DNA of 45,541 bases from Heterobasidion occidentale. Lineage: Eukaryota; Basidiomycota; Agaricomycetes; Russulales; Bondarzewiaceae. How positions within the stretch are numbered: position 1 is the first letter of the stretch; every line of letters begins with the position of its first letter. Shown here piece after piece: positions 42,201-45,541 of this stretch. The stretch covers positions 1-45,541 of the forward strand of contig JBCAQO010000054.1 of assembly GCA_039111635.1 (NCBI GenBank). The letters are read 5' to 3'. The position numbers were made by a program, and so were the translations under genes. The notes beneath the pieces are model-generated. The model saw nothing but the letters and a program-made list of their open reading frames with translations, was not told the origin of the DNA and ran no database searches.

Positions 42201-43091
42201 TATCAAGGTAGGAATGATACTCCGACGGCACGCAATTCTTCAAGTTGGTGGTGTCGATTTCCTCCTCCAGGTTGTCATCAAAGCTTGCGAACCCCGAGGG
42301 CTCTAGAGCTACCTTTCTAATGACGGGTTCTCTTCTGCTATCCATTGTGGAGGAGTCAAACGGTGTTTGCACTTTATTAGCGACTTCTTCTAAAGCTTCG
42401 CTCTAGGCTGTCTCTTGCTGAGCCTGCCGATGTTCCTTCCTTTCGGTTACTTGCTCCTCGAGCCATTTCCGAGCCTTGGCTTGTCGGGATTTGTGCTCCA
42501 ACAGAGAGAGGAACCGAGATTTCCATTCCTTCATGGGTACTTGGCTCCATTGTTCTTTCACAAAGGTCCTACCGGTTTAGAGACAAGATGCGGTTTCATC
42601 CGCTGAGGAATCTTGTCACTGCATAGTTTTGCTAGCCATGCCTTTTTGGTAGGCTCTTCCCTTGCCTTGGTAAACCCATATGGTTGTCAGCAATCTCTGG
42701 GGCATCAATCAAAGTGTACCTCACGGCGCCTCCACCCGATGGAGGGGTCGTGGTATTTCAACCAATCCGTTCCTAGGAGCATGTCATCTTTCCCTAGATT
42801 GGTGATGAACATCTGGATGCGTTCGGTGTGGGTTCTCCCCCGTCTGTCCTTGACGGTGAGATTTGCGTCTAGGCCTCGTTGAATGAGGCCTGCTTTGTTG
42901 ATGGTGTCATCCACATTGCGAACGTGGATAGGGCGGTCTAAGGGATAGGTTGGAAGATTGTGTTTTCATACCCATCTCTCATTTACCAAAATTCCTTTGC
43001 AAGCTGAGTCGATGGCTCTGGCTCCAGCGCTTCTTCCTTGAGTTGTCAATCGCACGTCAAGTCGAATGAGAGTGATGATGTGGCTGTTCAT
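39250..43091 (-). pseudogene. E2 pol, decayed
   Basis: Same protein as E1 pol, collinear from MNSHIIT to PAAIRL. It keeps the protease (IDSACKGILV), RT, RNase H, zinc finger, integrase (VVSDRGPQFAAKF, DGETERVNQ) and chromodomain. The integrase frame that is broken in E1 is intact here. Stops that replace Arg CGA by TGA occur at 39413-39415, 40705-40707, 41359-41361 and 42705-42707, and a TGG-to-TAG at 42154. The RT active site reads YMDNILIF (second catalytic Asp to Asn, near 41658), so the RT is dead. Several other stops and shifts occur between 42370 and 42700. Confidence 0.92.
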
Positions 43092-43168
43092 TGCTCTGAT
43101 TCGGATACGTGACGGGGAATCATACTCGAGTTTCCTCAACCCTCTCTCTTCGGCTGGTGAAGGAGAGG

Positions 43169-44389
43169 TCAGGAAAAATCCTCTGCCAGATCCACCAACA
43201 TCTGTTTGGCCTTGGCCTCCCCTACTTCTCTGAAGAGCGCTCGGACGCCATTAGTATCACGGACGGGTCTGTTGCTTTGTCGTCCGTTAGGCGGTACGTA
43301 GCGCTCTCCATTGCTCTGGCTTGATCCTCCCCTTCTCGCGGAAGGGTCCTCATGTTCCACCAAATCACCAGGTTGTGATACCCAACGGTGGTGGCCATGA
43401 GAACTCCCCTCCTCCAGTCCTCGATGAAGTTCCGCATTGTCTCCCAGCGAGGGTTCTTGCTCGTCTTCATCCTCCATGTCTGCAGCGCGAGTTCTTCTAC
43501 CTCCTTCGCCCATCAACTTGCGTGGATTTCCTCAAGAAGGGGGAATGCCTCTACGAGGGGAACAGCAATCAGCTATCCCGTGCCCTGGTTTCCCACAATT
43601 GTAGCAGGAAAAGGGGGCGGGTCTCTTGCCATCATATACATGCTTGTTTCGGTTGGCGTCTCGCTTGCGAGAGGCGTCAATGTCCATGTCAACCACCTGG
43701 TTGTTCATTCTGCGAGGAGCATTGGTAGAATAATAGCGGTGAGCGGGTTGGAGGTGAAAGTGATTGAGGAAGTCGCTTCGGAATGAGGTGGAGTTGGTGA
43801 GGATTGCCTTTTGAGCACTTCGGGCTCTCAAGCGTCCATCTATTTCACAGGCAGTATTGACCCAGTCTTGGATTGTATCCTTGGGTGGTGTTTCTTTGTC
43901 ATAGATTTTGTCCATGACCTTTGGATCAAGCCCTCTCTGGAAGTAAGGAACTTGTTCCTTGTTGGAGATGTCGGCGTCGGCAGCTATAAGGATGAATTGA
44001 TTGGAGTATTCATCCACTGTCATCTTCCCTTGAGAGAAAGACATGAGAGCGCTTTGGGCCTTGTCCGTAAGGTTTGTTTCTTTGAACTGAAGTTTAAACT
44101 TGTCATAGAAGTCAGTCCAAGTCCGAGGGTTTTGGGCGGAGTTGCCCGACTGTCTTCTTTAGGAAGCTTTCTTCCCATACGCCGCCATTCCATATCTCAT
44201 ATATGAGAGGGCGAGGGAAACTTTGTCCTTGTCCGTCTTGTACCGGTCGAATTCTGCTATAAAAAGGAGGAGGCAATTCATGATGAATTTCTGTGATTGT
44301 GTTCTGTCTCCCTCGAAGTTATCGGGGAGTTTAAGCTTGCCCCTTCCGGACGATGTGATTGCAAGAGGGTCTGTAGGATTTGTTGACAT
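43169..44389 (-). pseudogene. E2 gag, with intact CCHC zinc knuckle
   Basis: Starts MSTNPTDPLAITSSGRGKLK (ATG at 44389). A small deletion near 44155 shifts the frame after MRYGMAAYGKK. Downstream frames keep the capsid part (SFSQGKMTVDEYSNQF, YFQRGLDPKVMDKIYDKE) and the knuckle CYNCGKPGHGIADC. The gag frame ends RRGIPPS with TGA at 43532-43534; E1 has CGA there. The +1 frame after this (MKTSKNPRWETMRNFIEDWR to SERSSEK, 43470-43222) is the selected one, as in E1. Confidence 0.88.
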
Positions 44390-44863
44390 GATGGCGTTAT
44401 CTTCAATGTTTCGGGTGTTGATCGGTGTTTGAATATCCAAGGATTCGGACTCGGATGTTACTTCTTCTTCCGATGTATCCGGGATTTCCGGTTCGGGGTT
44501 TCTGTACTGGGGTGGCTCTACCCAGTCTTCTGCTATTTTGCCCCAAGCCCACTCAGCTTCTGTTTCGTTTTCTCTTGTAAAGAAATATTGTCCTTCTCGG
44601 TACGAGCAGTTATCAAAGTTTGGGGGAGCTGGCCGATTGGTGTCAGAGTAATACCAGCGGTTTCCCCTTTGATGGATAGAACAATTGTTCTGTTGAAGTT
44701 GGTTGTGGATTTGTCTAGTGCCTAGTAGAAATCCTAGGCCTAGGTCTTGCTCCAGGGTGTGTGAAGTAACGCTCTTCGGTGGAGGTCTATGGCTTCACCG
44801 ATGAGGGTTGTGAGAGAGAGTGTGGCAGCAAGCAAAGTGTGGTGCAAGGTAGGGGTAAAAGCG

Positions 44864-44873
44864 AGTCTATTCT
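44864..44873 (-). other. Putative self-primer binding site of E2
   Basis: On the minus strand AGAATAGACT, 2 nt from the LTR edge at 44876. It is complementary to AGTCTATTCT in the LTR (45039-45048, reversed). Same layout as E1. Confidence 0.6.
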
Positions 44874-44875
44874 AG

Positions 44876-45454
44876 TGTTACAAACTGCTCGTTCAGTAAC
44901 CCAAGAGTAACAGGTTCTTCCCTAGGTCGCACAATGGACGGAGTGGTAGACGAAGTCTCGACTGTACCAGGCAATGATACAGGAGGGAATAATGATTGGC
45001 TCTAAGTTACACAGTGTGGTGACTGCATAGGAACGAAGAGAATAGACTGAAGATCCTCAGCCTATTCTATAGGCCTTTTATACTGTATAGGGTATAGGGT
45101 AAGAGTCTGTATGCTTCTCCAGGTTTCCATCCCAGAAGAGCTGTGGTTGCCGTCTCTCTCAGCCGGTGTCTACTCTTGTACTTCTCCAGTCGCACCAATC
45201 CATCCTGGTGTGACGAGGTGCTTACCCATAAGCCCTAAGCCCATGGCATGTGAATGCCTCTCTTATCACTGTGTGAACCTCGTGTCCCTCCAATGTAGCC
45301 TCTACCGATGTCTTGAAGAACCATTGGTCCAGTTGGCTCCTAAGGACATGCTGAATACCTTGATGTACGCTCCGTAGTGGAGCCGCCTAGCATGTGATGC
45401 TTGAACCATCGGATAGACTGGCCCCGAAGGGCCCCGATCGGTCAAGTCATAACA
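44876..45454 (-). repeat. E2 5' LTR (579 bp)
   Basis: On the plus strand TGTTACAAACTGC...AGTCATAACA. It shares the TGTTAC end with 23876-24446, unlike E1 (TCATAACA end), so E2 is a distinct subfamily. Confidence 0.9.
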
Positions 45455-45541
45455 CTTGCACAGCAATACTGTTATGATAGAGAACTTAAGATACTTAAGA
45501 AAAAAGAAGCCAGAAAACTTTATGGCATCTTTATTGAATTC
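45455..45541. other. Right flank of the gypsy nest
   Basis: 87 bp of AT-rich sequence ending in an EcoRI site. It does not continue the transposase remnant found left of 23876. No feature seen. Confidence 0.4.

Larger units (their letters stand above)
23876..45454 (-). mobile_element. Gypsy element E2 (Tf1/sushi-type chromovirus), interrupted by E1
   Basis: Minus-strand element. The 5' LTR is at 44876-45454, gag about 44389-43169, pol 43091-39250, ORF3 39189-37810, and the 3' non-coding tail 37809-36707 continues at 25939-24447 on the other side of E1. The 3' LTR is at 23876-24446. The two tail pieces join precisely at the GCAAT site and are collinear with E1 34600-34640, which proves the nesting. 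The flanks of E2 (CCGGT left, CTTGC right) do not match, so no target duplication is visible. Decayed by stops and frameshifts. Confidence 0.9.

Noticed and set aside
43532..43534. TGA in E2 gag counted as CpG decay
   Set aside because: It could be the true end of gag, since the downstream gag frame is a shadow of the +1 frame; the ancestral state is unknown.

Overview
This window looks like nuclear DNA of a filamentous basidiomycete, most likely an Agaricomycete. Its genes carry many 50-70 bp GT-AG introns. The protein set is typical of that group (mitochondrial Xaa-Pro aminopeptidase, amino-acid permease, membrane-anchored P450, Pho80-type cyclin). The second two thirds is a pile of Ty1/copia and chromodomain Ty3/gypsy retrotransposons plus a KDZ-like transposase remnant. 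This rests on protein motifs and architecture only; the species cannot be fixed.

Layout. 1-13167 is the genic part: the 3' part of an ICP55-type peptidase (+), an APC-family permease (-), an 830-bp TIR element (5121-5950), a cytochrome P450 (-), a Pho80-like cyclin (-) and an unrecognised nuclear-looking protein (-). 13567-19634 is a full-length but dead copia element (-) with matching GTATA target duplications, itself split by an 834-bp solo LTR flanked by AAGAC. 20435-21700 is the 5' LTR and gag of a second copia family. 21930-23770 holds a tRNA-like segment and a decayed KDZ-like transposase remnant.

23876-45454 is a nest of one gypsy family. Element E2 (minus strand, LTRs 23876-24446 and 44876-45454) is interrupted by element E1 (plus strand, 25940-36706, LTRs 590 bp, TSD GCAAT). 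Both carry gag, pol with a chromodomain (Tf1/sushi-type chromovirus), an extra coding block (ORF3) behind its own TATA box, and a long 3' non-coding tail full of short repeated motifs.

Most interesting points. (1) Comparing E1 with E2 codon by codon shows that the longest open frame is not always the selected one. The gag-pol joint and ORF3 are patchworks of short frames that meet exactly at stop codons, suggesting recoding or splicing. (2) The sequence 2 nt inside the 5' LTR is complementary to the predicted 5' end of the element's own transcript, as in Tf1 self-priming, and the same 10-mer recurs three times in the tail. (3) The tail carries about 16 copies of a ~20-bp motif. (4) Nonsense changes in the selected frames fall mostly at CpG sites (CGA to TGA), a methylation-decay pattern.
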